Origin: Verrucomicrobiota bacterium
GTDB taxonomy: Bacteria > Verrucomicrobiota > Verrucomicrobiia > Limisphaerales > JAJOIW01
Length of the DNA: 40,120 bases
NCBI GenBank assembly: GCA_021209225.1
Contig: JAJOIW010000070.1
Span: forward strand, 1-40,120
Direction of reading: 5' to 3'
The notes under the pieces are model-generated. The model worked only from the letters and a program-made list of their open reading frames with translations, did not search any database and had not been told where the DNA came from. Position 1 is the stretch's first letter. Every line of letters starts with the position of its first letter. Positions 27,357 through 38,200 of the stretch are shown here, one piece after another. Made by a program: the position numbers and the translations under genes.

Positions 27357-28223
27357 GGATTTTCTTGCTGTAATATAAAGTGTTCGCCGGTCCGCTCCTC
27401 CAAATGTCACATTGGCTGGTGCTTCCGGCGTTGTAATTGCTCCGATATATTTCCCATTTTCCGAATAGATGTGCACTGCTCCCTGAGTCAGATATACGTT
27501 CCCTGAACTGTCCAATGTCATGCCATCCGATCCTTTTTCAGCAAAGAGATACTTCTCTCCGAGCAGTCCAGGCTTTTCCACGGAGTAGCGATAGATCCTG
27601 TTGTCTCCAAGGTCCGACACATAAAGTGTTCTGCCATCCGAAGTTCCGATGATGCCATTGGGTTTCACCAGATCACCACAGACCCGAACTACCCGGGAAC
27701 TTTTTGCCTGCTTATAATAAACGTGAAAGCCGCCCTGCTGGAGGTCGTTCATGTCGCCATAACGTGGGTCCGTAAAGTAGATGCCTCCATGCGGGTCAAT
27801 CCAGAGATCATTGGGACTGTTCAGCGGCTTTCCCTCAAAGGAATCGACGACCGTCCGCAGCGTCCCATCTGGAAACCGTGCTGTAATCTTTCGATGTGTG
27901 CCCTCACAGGTATACAGAACCCCTTGATGATCAATCCTCATCCCATTTCCCCCGCCTGTGTTTTCCCTCAGGACAGATACCATCCCTGTTTCCTCATCTC
28001 TCAGCAATGTCCGGTTCGTGGGAATGTCACTGAATATCAATTCCCCACTTATCCCTCTCACCGGACCCTCAGTGAATGAAAACCCTCCAGCCACCTTCAC
28101 CGCCTCACCATTCAATACCAAATCACCCAAACCATCACCCAAACACGTCCCTCCCAACAATATACATATCATCACTTGCCATACTAATAACCATTTCCAC
28201 ATTTGCCTGTCCGGGATTCTCAT
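27321..28223 (-). CDS. SMP-30/gluconolactonase/LRE family protein (secreted)
   Basis: 'GFSFTEGPVRGISGELIFSDIPTNRTLL...NSPNDLWIDPHGGIYFTDPRYG...VKPNGIIGTSDGRTLYVSDLGDNRIYRY'; N-terminal signal-like segment. Confidence 0.92.
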   Translation of the reverse strand: MRIPDRQMWKWLLVWQVMICILLGGTCLGDGLGDLVLNGEAVKVAGGFSFTEGPVRGISGELIFSDIPTNRTLLRDEETGMVSVLRENTGGGNGMRIDHQGVLYTCEGTHRKITARFPDGTLRTVVDSFEGKPLNSPNDLWIDPHGGIYFTDPRYGDMNDLQQGGFHVYYKQAKSSRVVRVCGDLVKPNGIIGTSDGRTLYVSDLGDNRIYRYSVEKPGLLGEKYLFAEKGSDGMTLDSSGNVYLTQGAVHIYSENGKYIGAITTPEAPANVTFGGADRRTLYITARKSLYAIRMRVTGQ

Positions 28224-28564
28224 GAATCAAATTATGCACCAGCCAGATCCAGGACGCAATCACATGAATTCTGACACGGGGAAAATGTCCATTTTTCAGG
28301 CAGTCAGGAAAATTCAGCCGCTTATGCCAAATTGACTCCGTCTGAACACCCGGATGCATTCATTTATAAATCACGATCCATGAATTACTTATTTGATAGT
28401 TAGAAAGAAAATTGAAAAATTATGTAGGAGAATGCCGCAGAATTGAATATTTTTTTGACAGTTATGTCTTCCAGTTGTCGATAGACCATGTGCCTTAGTG
28501 TTTCATCAGTGATGTAAATCTGGTGATAAGTGTTGCGAAAAAATTACTATACTGAAAAAAGAAT

Positions 28565-31500
28565 ATGAAAATTCAATTCATCCGCGGGCGTTGTGGCCCG
28601 AGAATCCGTGCTCTGTCACTTGCGGTCTTTGGGCTCTGTCTCCTGGCCGGGAACTGGCTTCATGCCGTACCGCAGGATATGCGAGTGGGAATTGTATACT
28701 CAAAAAACTCCGAAGCCTTTTTCTCTGATGCATTTATATTCCGGCAGCTTTTCACAGCTGTGCAATCACAGACAATTCAGGCTGGGCTTCCATTTGACCT
28801 GCTGGATGAATCTGATCTGGCGGATTTTGATAAATTGGCAAAATACAAGGTTCTCGTCATTCCAGCTCTGCAGATTGCTGACCAGGCGATGGTCAGTATC
28901 TATAAAGAAAACCTGCGCAAGGTTTTATGGGAAAATGGTGTGGCAATCATAGCTGCCGATGCCTTCTTCTCATACGATGCAAACAACATCTATCAGGGCA
29001 CACAAACCACGGATGCCATGCGCGACATCTTCGGACTCGGCACCACCGTCAGTGGCACCTATAGTAATGTGACCATATCCTCCGTCGGCTCAACACACCC
29101 GATCTCGACTCTCATCAAATCTCCCGAGGAGCTCGCAGTTTATGATAATACATTCTATCAGGAGTATGGCCAGTGGGTGGGCCTGCCAACTGATCCCATC
29201 GCCTGGTTCAAGCACGGAACTGAATCGCGCGTCGCTATCCAGGCCGCAGTCCGTGGTAATGGAAAAATGGTCCACTTTTCTGATCTTTATAAAATGGTCG
29301 ACTCCAAGATCCTCTGGGCAGCCATCCAGTGGGCATCAGGTCCGTTTTTTGGACCTCAGAACAATGTCACTCTCAGTATGACCCGTGCCAATGGAATTCT
29401 GTTGCCGCGCAATGACATGGACCTCTCCCGGTTCCTGGCTTCCGTTCGCAATGTGCATTTCCCTCTCCTGGAAATACTTAAACGCTGGAAGCAGGATTAC
29501 AGCTTCAAAGGATCATTTTATATCAATATCGGAAATGACTCGCAGACAGGAGTTTATACAGACTGGGATCTTTCCGGACCTCTCTATCAGGATTATATCT
29601 CAATCGGAAACGAGATTGGAACACACAGCTACACTCACCCACAGGACACAAAACTTCTCGATGTTCCGCAATTGCAGTTTGAGTTTTTAGACTCAAAAAA
29701 TGAAATTGCCACACGCCTGGGCTTCCCAGTGACCGGGACTGGGATCCCCGGAGAGGATGAGAATCTCTTTGTTTACGAGACCATTAACCCATGGTTCGAC
29801 TATATCTCGGGCCACACTCTTTACAGCGATTCACGCATCGGTGCCAACCTGGGGATCGGATACCTGACACCTGCAGAAGATACGCTCTACTACAGTCTGA
29901 ACATGACCCCTGATTTCGTTCTGGGCGACATACTTAAGTTCACCCCGGAACAATCCTCCGCAGAATGGCAAAAGGAACTCGTCGAGCAGGCCACGAACAT
30001 GCGCCAACCAGTTCTTCATTGGCTCTGGCACGATTATGGGATCATCAACTCGAATAACTCCCCCTATTATGGTCTTCTGGCTTTTGAGGATCTTGTCAAA
30101 CGCGCCTACAATGAAGGATATGAATTCGCTACTCTCCACGATTATACAGAACGATTCAAAGCCTTCACCCAGGCAAGCTTCAAAGTCGACTACATTGCAT
30201 CCAGCCGTGTTGTTGTGGATGTATCCGGAAGTAATCTGGGCGCATTGACCGTTGAACTTGGGTCGTCTGCCAATATCGTGAGTGCCGGAAATCACTATGC
30301 TTACAATGGTGGAAAGCTTTTCCTGCCAGCCAATGGAGGTAATTTCCCTCTGGCCCTCGGATCCGGAGCCGCTAATGTCACCCGTGTCACCAGCCTCGAT
30401 TCCAGACTCAATCTCCTCACCATCTCAGGCGATGGAACTGCCCTCGACTTCCAGGTCTCCGGCCTGGGCAAAGCCGTCATCCTTTTCAAGACGGGCACAA
30501 ACTCCAAATTCGAAGTCCTGACCAAAGGAGCTGTGACCTACACTGAAACCGGAGCCGAAGTGAATTTCCCTCTGGTGGGAACCTACTCTATCCAGGTCCG
30601 CCCCACCGACAACATTGCTCCATTGGCTATGGATTCGATCGTTTCAACAGCCCAGTCCCAGCCTGTCACAATCACCCTCGATGCTATGGACTTTGATGGC
30701 TTCCTCGCGAATATGGTCATAGTGACTCCTCCCACTCATGGGATCGCCACGATCAATAAACTCCTGGTTGAATATACCCCAAATCCAGGATTTGTTGGAA
30801 CCGATACGCTGGTGTATAAAGTCTCAGATGAGAAAGGCCTCACCGCTCAGGCGACTGTCACTATCACTGTCACACCCATTAACCTCAGCGATGGAGATCC
30901 CTTTTACAACTTCATGGCCAGAACGTCCATTCTCGATGGGTCCGACTCAGAATGGGAAGGTCTCGAAAAAGCAGTGGCCGATCCAGCTGAGCATAATGGA
31001 ACGCTTAATTTGCTGGATTACACGGATATTTACCTCGCCCACAACAGCACCAAATTCTTCGTGCTCTACAAATCCACTCAACTGGCTCCCCTCAACTGGG
31101 CCCACAATACATTCATTGATTCCGATGGCATAAGCCAGACGGGTTTCATCATCGGATCCATCGGTGCGGACATCCTGGTTCAGGGAGGGCTGGCTTATAA
31201 ATATATAGGCACAGGTCTGGATTGGAACTGGCAGCAATTATTCAATATTGTTCTCAGTCAGAATGGCAACACCGTGGAATTTGGCCTGGACCGATCGAAT
31301 TTTGCTGATTCCACAAGTATTCGTCTGATTTTCATGGGTGACAATACTGCCTACACCGGAGGCACGGAAAGAGATCTTGTGCCCGATGATGTATTCACCA
31401 GCACAACTGGTTTCTTAACTTATAACTTCTTCAGCGCGACAACAAATGCTGTGCCCATTGCCCAATCAGCTGCTCTGGCCATCAACCAGGATGAACACAT

Positions 31501-32620
31501 CGTGATCAATCTCAAAGGAATTGACCTTGATGGAGACCCTCTCACTTATAATATTGTGGCCGGTCCATCACATGGTCAGCTTGTCGGGGCAACCCCGAAT
31601 GTGGATTATATTCCTGTCACTGGATATGCTGGTTCAGACCAGTTCACATTCACAGTCTCGGATGGTAAGGCAGTATCCCAGCCCGCTACTGTTTCCATCA
31701 CCATCAATGCACTGCCTCAATCACCGACGAAGTTCTCCAATGCCTTAACCACTCCAATCGTACTCGATGGAAATCTGGCTGACTGGTCAAACCTGACGCC
31801 TTTCCCAGCCGATCCATTGGATCAGGATGGGGCTGAAAATTTCATCGACTGGACACGCATCCGCTTTGCTCACACGGCGAGCAATCTTTACCTGGCATAT
31901 TCCAATGAATCCGCCATCCAGTTCAACTGGGCCTACAACATATACGTGGATACCGATCTGAATAAATCGACAGGATTCCAGCCGATATACGCCTTCACTG
32001 GTGTGGGAGCGGAATACCTCATCCAAAGCGAATATGTATACAAATACTCCGGAACCGGCCTGGACTGGAATTGGACCTTTGTCGGCTCCGCACAATCCGC
32101 CATTAAAGGGACCGATGTTGAACTGGTTCTCCCTCGCTCATTGATCGGATCTCCCGAGGAAATCAACTTTGTCGGGTTAGGTGAAAACGTGGCCTATCCG
32201 AACGGAACAACATCCGATCTCTACCCGGATGATGCCCTCACAGGTGGGGGAGTGCTGAATTACTTTTTTGGGACAGCTCCTGGAATGCTTCAGTCTGTCG
32301 AACAGGCCGCAGGACCGGTGCCGCCACTGGTCCCATACACCATTCGCATCTGGTATGTGATGCCAGACGCCATCAATCCCAATCCTGTCAAAATCGTCTC
32401 CAGTCCCAAGGCTTATACCGACATCCGCGTCATGGCCCGGCCTAACTCTAACTGGAGCATGATACATTCGCTGGATCTCAAGGAGTGGGTCACCGCACGA
32501 TCATGGCAAATTCTTGGCTCCTACTCCGAATTTGCATTCCCATTGCAAAACGGAAATCCAGATGGATCCTACGGATTCTTCGAGGTTGTCGAGCAGGCAC
32601 CAGCTCCAAGTGCCCAATAA
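28565..32620 (+). CDS. Large exoprotein: Rossmann-like plus polysaccharide deacetylase-like N-terminus (PelA-like arrangement), cadherin/Ig-like and CBM9/DOMON-like repeats
   Basis: Signal peptide; 'MRVGIVYSKNSEAFF...VLVIPALQIAD'; deacetylase-like 'FKGSFYINIG...GNEIGTHSYTHP'; Ig-like 'PTHGIATINKLLVEYTPNPGFVGTDTLVYKVSD'; duplicated 'LDG...W..L...ADP' modules. Confidence 0.72.
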   Translation: MKIQFIRGRCGPRIRALSLAVFGLCLLAGNWLHAVPQDMRVGIVYSKNSEAFFSDAFIFRQLFTAVQSQTIQAGLPFDLLDESDLADFDKLAKYKVLVIPALQIADQAMVSIYKENLRKVLWENGVAIIAADAFFSYDANNIYQGTQTTDAMRDIFGLGTTVSGTYSNVTISSVGSTHPISTLIKSPEELAVYDNTFYQEYGQWVGLPTDPIAWFKHGTESRVAIQAAVRGNGKMVHFSDLYKMVDSKILWAAIQWASGPFFGPQNNVTLSMTRANGILLPRNDMDLSRFLASVRNVHFPLLEILKRWKQDYSFKGSFYINIGNDSQTGVYTDWDLSGPLYQDYISIGNEIGTHSYTHPQDTKLLDVPQLQFEFLDSKNEIATRLGFPVTGTGIPGEDENLFVYETINPWFDYISGHTLYSDSRIGANLGIGYLTPAEDTLYYSLNMTPDFVLGDILKFTPEQSSAEWQKELVEQATNMRQPVLHWLWHDYGIINSNNSPYYGLLAFEDLVKRAYNEGYEFATLHDYTERFKAFTQASFKVDYIASSRVVVDVSGSNLGALTVELGSSANIVSAGNHYAYNGGKLFLPANGGNFPLALGSGAANVTRVTSLDSRLNLLTISGDGTALDFQVSGLGKAVILFKTGTNSKFEVLTKGAVTYTETGAEVNFPLVGTYSIQVRPTDNIAPLAMDSIVSTAQSQPVTITLDAMDFDGFLANMVIVTPPTHGIATINKLLVEYTPNPGFVGTDTLVYKVSDEKGLTAQATVTITVTPINLSDGDPFYNFMARTSILDGSDSEWEGLEKAVADPAEHNGTLNLLDYTDIYLAHNSTKFFVLYKSTQLAPLNWAHNTFIDSDGISQTGFIIGSIGADILVQGGLAYKYIGTGLDWNWQQLFNIVLSQNGNTVEFGLDRSNFADSTSIRLIFMGDNTAYTGGTERDLVPDDVFTSTTGFLTYNFFSATTNAVPIAQSAALAINQDEHIVINLKGIDLDGDPLTYNIVAGPSHGQLVGATPNVDYIPVTGYAGSDQFTFTVSDGKAVSQPATVSITINALPQSPTKFSNALTTPIVLDGNLADWSNLTPFPADPLDQDGAENFIDWTRIRFAHTASNLYLAYSNESAIQFNWAYNIYVDTDLNKSTGFQPIYAFTGVGAEYLIQSEYVYKYSGTGLDWNWTFVGSAQSAIKGTDVELVLPRSLIGSPEEINFVGLGENVAYPNGTTSDLYPDDALTGGGVLNYFFGTAPGMLQSVEQAAGPVPPLVPYTIRIWYVMPDAINPNPVKIVSSPKAYTDIRVMARPNSNWSMIHSLDLKEWVTARSWQILGSYSEFAFPLQNGNPDGSYGFFEVVEQAPAPSAQ
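30606..32235 (+). repeat. Intragenic two-unit duplication: [Ig/cadherin-like + CBM9/DOMON-like] x 2
   Basis: Unit 1 about 30606-31395, unit 2 about 31441-32235. 'NWAHNTFIDSDGISQTGF...YKYIGTGLDWNWQ' vs 'NWAYNIYVDTDLNKSTGF...YKYSGTGLDWNWT'; 'GDNTAYTGGTERDLVPDD' vs 'GENVAYPNGTTSDLYPDD'. Confidence 0.85.
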
Positions 32621-32674
32621 AAAGAAATTCAATATTCATTCTTCAGTCATTTAATTCGTAATAAATGCAAGGTA

Positions 32675-32698
32675 GAGGGTCACCCACGGGTGGCCCTC
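32675..32698 (+). terminator. Putative hairpin terminator after the PelA-like exoprotein gene
   Basis: GAGGGTCACCC-AC-GGGTGGCCCTC: 11-bp stem with one G-T wobble, 54 nt after the stop. U-tract is weak (ATTTC), so Rho-independent function is uncertain. Confidence 0.55.
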
Positions 32699-32796
32699 AT
32701 TTCATGTACGCCTCACAATTTATTACAAATGTCCTTGAGACAATAACCTCCAAAAACATATTTACAGATTGGTATCCATACTATTTAAATGCAGGT

Positions 32797-34368
32797 ATGA
32801 ATCAATGGAGTAATCAATTCATCCTGGCGATTTGTATATTGAGCCTATTGCCAATCCGCATGCAGGGACTTGAGGCAGCTGAAGTTGAGCGTCCGAATAT
32901 CCTGCTGATTCTTACTGATGACCATCGATTCGATGCCCTGACTTCTGCCGGGCATCCATTTCTTGAGACTCCATCACTCGATCGACTCGTCCATGAGGGG
33001 GCCCTGATAAAAAATGCTTATGTGACAACTTCACTTTGTTCTCCGAGCCGGGCCAGTATTCTGACTGGGCTCTACGCACATAACCATGGAGTCATCGATA
33101 ACTACCATCCGGTTCGGGATGATCTGACTTTTTTCCCTCAGAAACTTCAGGAGGCTGGATACAAGACAGGATTTATCGGCAAATGGCATATGGGGGACAC
33201 CGAAGAGCCTCAGCGCGGATTTGATTATTGGGTCAGTTTCAAAGGGCAGGGGATATACTGGCCGCACGATTCAGGATTGAAAGTGCAGGGCCGATTCGTG
33301 CCACAAGCCTACAAAACTCATTGGAATGTCAATGGGGAATCAGTTCCCCAGACTGGATATATTACGGATGAATTAACTGATTACGCCATCCAATGGCTGG
33401 AGAATCATCTGGATGAGAAGCAGATGGTGAATCCGTTTTTTCTCTATTTATCCCACAAAGCAGCCCACGCGGATTTTCTTCCCCCAAACAGGCACGCCTT
33501 CCGGTACGAGGATAAAATTGTCGACATTCCACCAAATCCACAGACACACAAAGATTTATTCAGGGATGTTCCGATGTGGGTGCAAAACCAGATCAACAGC
33601 AGGCATGGAGTGGAATTCGCTTACTATACTGATCTGGATATGTCTGAGTATTACCGCAGGTATTGTGAAACTCTGCTGGCCGTTGACGAGAGTGTCGGGC
33701 GCATCATGGATGCACTCCAAAAAAGAAATTCCCTGGATGAAACTTTTATTATCTATATGGGGGATAATGGATTTTTATTCGGGGAACATGGGTTGATTGA
33801 CAAGCGTTGTGCGTATGAGGAGTCCATCCGTATCCCTATGATTATCCGTGCCCCGGCATTCACAGCACCCGGAAAAGTCATCGATTCAATCATAGCCAAT
33901 ATCGACGTGGCGCCCACTATCCTCGATGTCGCTCAGGTTCAAAATCCGCCAATCATGGATGGAAGAAGCTTTTTACCGCTCCTGCGTCAACGCGATATCC
34001 CATGGCGAAAGTTCCTTCTCTATGAGTATTTCTGGGAACGCAACTACCCACAAACACCAACCATGCATGCTGTTTTCAACACCTCCGTCAAATTCATCCG
34101 ATACCACGGTGTCTGGGACATTGATGAATTATTTGACCTGCAGGTGGATCCCAAAGAATTCCAGAATCAAATCCGCGATCCGGAAAAGGCTCACTTGGCT
34201 CAACAACTGCAGGAGACCATGTTTTCCCTTTTGAGGGAGTCAGGAGGTCATTCCATTCCCATCCGTGCCGACAGGGGAACTCAATATTATCATAGAAATT
34301 CCAAGGGTTTCCCCGGTGCTGCATTTCCGGAATGGTTTTATCGTGAGGCGGGTAAATCCGGAGATTAG
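32797..34368 (+). CDS. Sulfatase (formylglycine-dependent, type I)
   Basis: 'RPNILLILTDDHRFDALTSAGHPFLETPSLDRLVHEGALIKNAYVTTSLCSPSRASILTGLYAHNHGV' (CxPSR), 'GFIGKWHMG'. ATG at 32797 preferred because the upstream extension would start inside the terminator hairpin. Confidence 0.95.
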   Translation: MNQWSNQFILAICILSLLPIRMQGLEAAEVERPNILLILTDDHRFDALTSAGHPFLETPSLDRLVHEGALIKNAYVTTSLCSPSRASILTGLYAHNHGVIDNYHPVRDDLTFFPQKLQEAGYKTGFIGKWHMGDTEEPQRGFDYWVSFKGQGIYWPHDSGLKVQGRFVPQAYKTHWNVNGESVPQTGYITDELTDYAIQWLENHLDEKQMVNPFFLYLSHKAAHADFLPPNRHAFRYEDKIVDIPPNPQTHKDLFRDVPMWVQNQINSRHGVEFAYYTDLDMSEYYRRYCETLLAVDESVGRIMDALQKRNSLDETFIIYMGDNGFLFGEHGLIDKRCAYEESIRIPMIIRAPAFTAPGKVIDSIIANIDVAPTILDVAQVQNPPIMDGRSFLPLLRQRDIPWRKFLLYEYFWERNYPQTPTMHAVFNTSVKFIRYHGVWDIDELFDLQVDPKEFQNQIRDPEKAHLAQQLQETMFSLLRESGGHSIPIRADRGTQYYHRNSKGFPGAAFPEWFYREAGKSGD

Positions 34369-34413
34369 GACAATTCTCTTGAGGTGCTCCAGATGATTTG
34401 CTAGAGAAAACTC

Positions 34414-34860
34414 ATGCTGAATCACCAAATGATCCATCCGGATATCAACCGCATCCTCGGGCGGGCTGGTCATCATAGCAAAATCCTCATAGCCGATGGT
34501 CACTACCCAGCCTGGTCGAAAAAAGGTCCCAATTCTGAAGTCATCCATTTAAACTTTGCCCCTGGCATCGTGAATTGCAGCCAGGTGCTCCGGGGAATTC
34601 TCTCCGCTGTCCCCATAGATGAAATCAATACTATGGGTATTCCTCCAGAGGATCCCTATGCTAAATATGGCGAACCACCCGTTTGGGCGGAATACAAAGC
34701 CATCCTCTCAGAATTCCATTCTCCTCTGGAACTGAAACCCATACAAAAGTGGGAATTCTATGATGCTGTGCAGTCAAACGATCATGTATTGACTATTCAA
34801 ACCGCTGAATTGGCATTGTGGGCAAACCTCCTTCTCTCCATAGGCGTTCGAACTGCTTAA
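34414..34860 (+). CDS. RbsD/FucU family mutarotase-like protein
   Basis: 'HPDINRILGRAGHHSKILIADGHYPAW': RbsD/FucU 'L...GHgd.i.iaD..fP' signature; about 148 aa. Confidence 0.85.
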   Translation: MLNHQMIHPDINRILGRAGHHSKILIADGHYPAWSKKGPNSEVIHLNFAPGIVNCSQVLRGILSAVPIDEINTMGIPPEDPYAKYGEPPVWAEYKAILSEFHSPLELKPIQKWEFYDAVQSNDHVLTIQTAELALWANLLLSIGVRTA

Positions 34861-34922
34861 CCTTGTCCATCCGGGGTGCCCCATATGCAGACACTATGTG
34901 CATCAGGTCGCAGTCAGTTTTC

Positions 34923-34944
34923 ATTCTCCTCACAATAGGAGAAT
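34923..34944. other. Perfect 8-bp hairpin downstream of the RbsD/FucU gene
   Basis: ATTCTCCT-CACAAT-AGGAGAAT; no clear T-tract on either strand. Confidence 0.5.
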
Positions 34945-35131
34945 CATCCAATCCCCGTATTCATTCAGATTTTTGATGCTTGAATTATTTTACTGTTCAG
35001 GCGGAGCCATGAAATTGGATTGTGGCTGGATAAAAATCTGATTTTTGAATAATTGGACTCGAATGAGCGTCCCGCGCTGGCTCTGGTGAACCTGCGTGGA
35101 TGAGCGCAATTGTGAAAAGCAGGTGAAAAGT

Positions 35132-35180
35132 TTCATTGTAAATTTGACGCAGGGTCTATTGTGCCGTTATTTACAATGAA
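35132..35180. promoter_or_regulatory. 12-bp perfect inverted repeat flanking a possible promoter upstream of the VWA exoprotein gene
   Basis: TTCATTGTAAAT (35132-35143) and ATTTACAATGAA (35169-35180), 25-nt spacer starting with TTGACG (-35-like); weak -10 TATTTA about 18 nt later, overlapping the right arm. Confidence 0.6.
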
Positions 35181-35268
35181 TTCACTCACTCACTACTGAG
35201 ATTTGCAAATAGTCCTTTTACTCATCTGTTTGACCGGACAGGGAGCGAGGATTGGGCATCAAACTATC

Positions 35269-38200
35269 ATGAAATCAGAAAAATCAGGCCATCCGGGTTC
35301 ATTATCGCCATCCTGTCTACTGCAATCAATCCATCCCTTTCATCACATCGGTCACTGGATTCTGGGTATTGTGCTTGTTTGCGGATATTCTTCGGTCAGC
35401 CAGCTTCTGGGCCAGAATATCAATACGATACCCATTGCTTTCCGGGATGTCGTGTCCAGTCACCAATCACCCTATGTGGTGGAATTCACTGTTTCTTTGA
35501 CCGACATCATCGGGACATCTGTGGTTGTGGATCCCGGAAACCTGCGTCTGGTGCCACGTGAAGACGGGCGCCTGGTCAGTGAAGAGGAAAGTGGGGCCAT
35601 CGTCCTTCCAGGAGAAAATAAAAAGCTCCATGCCATGATGGTTCTGGATTATTCCAGAAGCATGACTTCTTTGCGGGCCAATTCAGATGATAATTCCAAT
35701 GGAGTTTCCGATTCCCAGGAATTGATGGAGCGGCATGCCAGTGAGTTGCTTTCAGCTCTGACAAAAGATACCCAGGCAGGAATAGTGGAATTTCATAATG
35801 AACTGACATCCCCTGCGCAGGTTGAAGACTTAACTTCTGATCCGCAAACACTTTTGGAATCAGTGGAGAGGTTGAGCTCTGATTTAGCACAGCAATTCTC
35901 TGGTTCCACCCGAGTCTGGGATGCTGTCATGCTTTCGATACAGACTTTGATTGATGCGGTTGAACCAGCGCAGAGAAATGTTTTTTTCTATTCAGATGGG
36001 ACAGATGAATCGAGTTTGATCGACCCGGTGACTGTGGCGCAGGAGGCGATTGCCAATGGGGTTCGTCTGCATTCCATATTGTATAATCGGGGGCAGCCAG
36101 TTGTCTCCCGCACTGGGGCTGTGGAATGGGTTCTGGATTTTCTGGACAACCACCCCGCGCCTTATCTCCTGATTGATAGTCAGGAGAGATACCTCTCGGG
36201 AGAAGCCGCTCTGCAAGTTCCCAGGGAAGCTTTGACCACCATTCCAGCCGACGCCTCATACCGGTTTCTTGGTCCACCCGGGGTGCCGGTTTATCTTCTC
36301 CAGCCAGGACAGACTCCCGCTTTGCCAGTTCCTTCTCTCAGGCTCTCCCCTGCCTCTGTGACCGCACTGAATGGAACAGATATTTCCATCCGTATGGTGG
36401 ATTTTTCAGGGCCTGGAGATTGTTCCATTTATACAGTCGATGCCAGTGGGCTGGCTCATCCCTTGATCAATACCATCGATGGATTGAATGCCTCTGACCA
36501 GTTCTCATTCAATGCTTCGCAACCATGGCAGCCTCATTACGCCTTTTCTCAACCGGGTTCCTATATTCTCAACTTCCGATTGAGTGGCACCATGAACGGT
36601 AGCCCGGTCACCACCCAATTTAAACTCGAATTTCTGATTCCTGAGGACTTCTCCTTTATCCTTTCAGGCACATCAGAAGCCACCTTCACCTTTGATGGCA
36701 CGAGTTGGAATCAGATACTGAATGTGGGAGGATCCGCCGTAGATACACAAGACACTAAAATTACAATTGGGCCTGAAAACCAGATTGTCATCACGAACCC
36801 GGCGGATTTTCCCTTCTATTCGGGCAGCTCAGTTTTTCTCATGCCGCCAGTGGATTCTGCCACAGCTCTCGGATTGAACTTTGCTGGAGTTGCGGCTGAC
36901 GTGCTCGTCGATAACCAGTTTCTTATTCAGTTGGTGGATTTCAATGGGCCAGGTTCCATGTACACCTACTCAGATCCCTCCTCCCCATTCTTTAACACCG
37001 AAAATGGACTCGATGCCAGTGACGCCTATCTGGCATCCGCTGGCGAATCTTTCGTTCCATTCTGGGCCTTTTCTGAACCAGGTGATTACACCATAACCAT
37101 ACAGGCATCAGGCACATTGGTTGATCCGGAGGAGGAAACAATGAGCTCCACCCTCATCCTGCATATTCAGGTTTCCAGCGATCCAGGCGTCATGCTCGTC
37201 ACCCAGACGGGTGGACAACAATTCTATTCCCGGAATTTCACCTCAGTATCCGATCTCTTCACGTCCATGATATACAATTTGCAGGGACAATACATATTGC
37301 GGTGGTCCACATTAAAACGCGGACCCACCCCATTTATCCCTTCCTTTCAGATTTTTCTCAATGGAGCCAGTGCTCAATTTGAAGGATCCGAAGTGACCCC
37401 CAGTGATATTGACGGATCAGTTCTTGATGCTCAGATGCTCTGGGATCCCCGCAGTCCATCCACGGACTTCTCCCGGCTGACTCTCCAGATGGATTTTGTT
37501 CCACGCGACTTTTCCGGCTTCACTCTCCACTATGCCTCGCGACATCCGTTTCAATTGTCCCGTATTCTCCCTGAATCGGGTGGTCTACTCCCCGCCAATT
37601 GGAACATTGAACAATCAGAGTCAAATGGGGTCGGAATGATCCGCGTCTACGGACCTCGATCCCCATTCGGCCTCCAATCCCTCCCCTTCACTTCTGCCGG
37701 ACGACTCTTCCAACTCAGGTTCGATCCCAGCATCGATCTCACATCTGCTTTTTATGAATTCTCTGTCGCTCCGGAAAACCCATCCAACTCCATCTCCTTC
37801 CCGAATCAATCCGACTTCATCAGCCCTCTGACTGCATTGCTCTTCAATACACCCATTCCATGGCTTTCCGAATATGGATTTGTTGGAGATATTCCCACTT
37901 TAGCCATCGCTGAACGAACGGACCATGACGGAGATGGCGATCCAACCTGGTTGGAATATCGTCGTGGCACTAATCCGGTTGACCCATCCTCACGATATCA
38001 CCCTCCCAGTATTCAGGCTCAGAATGGGGGTTACTCAATCACCATTCCCTCCGCTTCATTGCGCACATACACCCTCGAGGCAACATCGGATTTTGAGTTC
38101 TGGGAAGTTATTGCCGACCATCTGCCCGGGAATGGGAAGGACCTGATCTTCAACGATCTCTCCACCGACCTGATACCAGCCCGGTTTTATAGAACTATCA

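Noticed and set aside
32665-32796. 5' extension of the sulfatase ORF
   Set aside because: It starts within the terminator hairpin region; ATG 32797 gives a normal signal peptide.
35132-35180. Invertible (phase-variable) promoter
   Set aside because: The 25-nt spacer is far too short for typical site-specific inversion, and no invertase gene is visible in the window.
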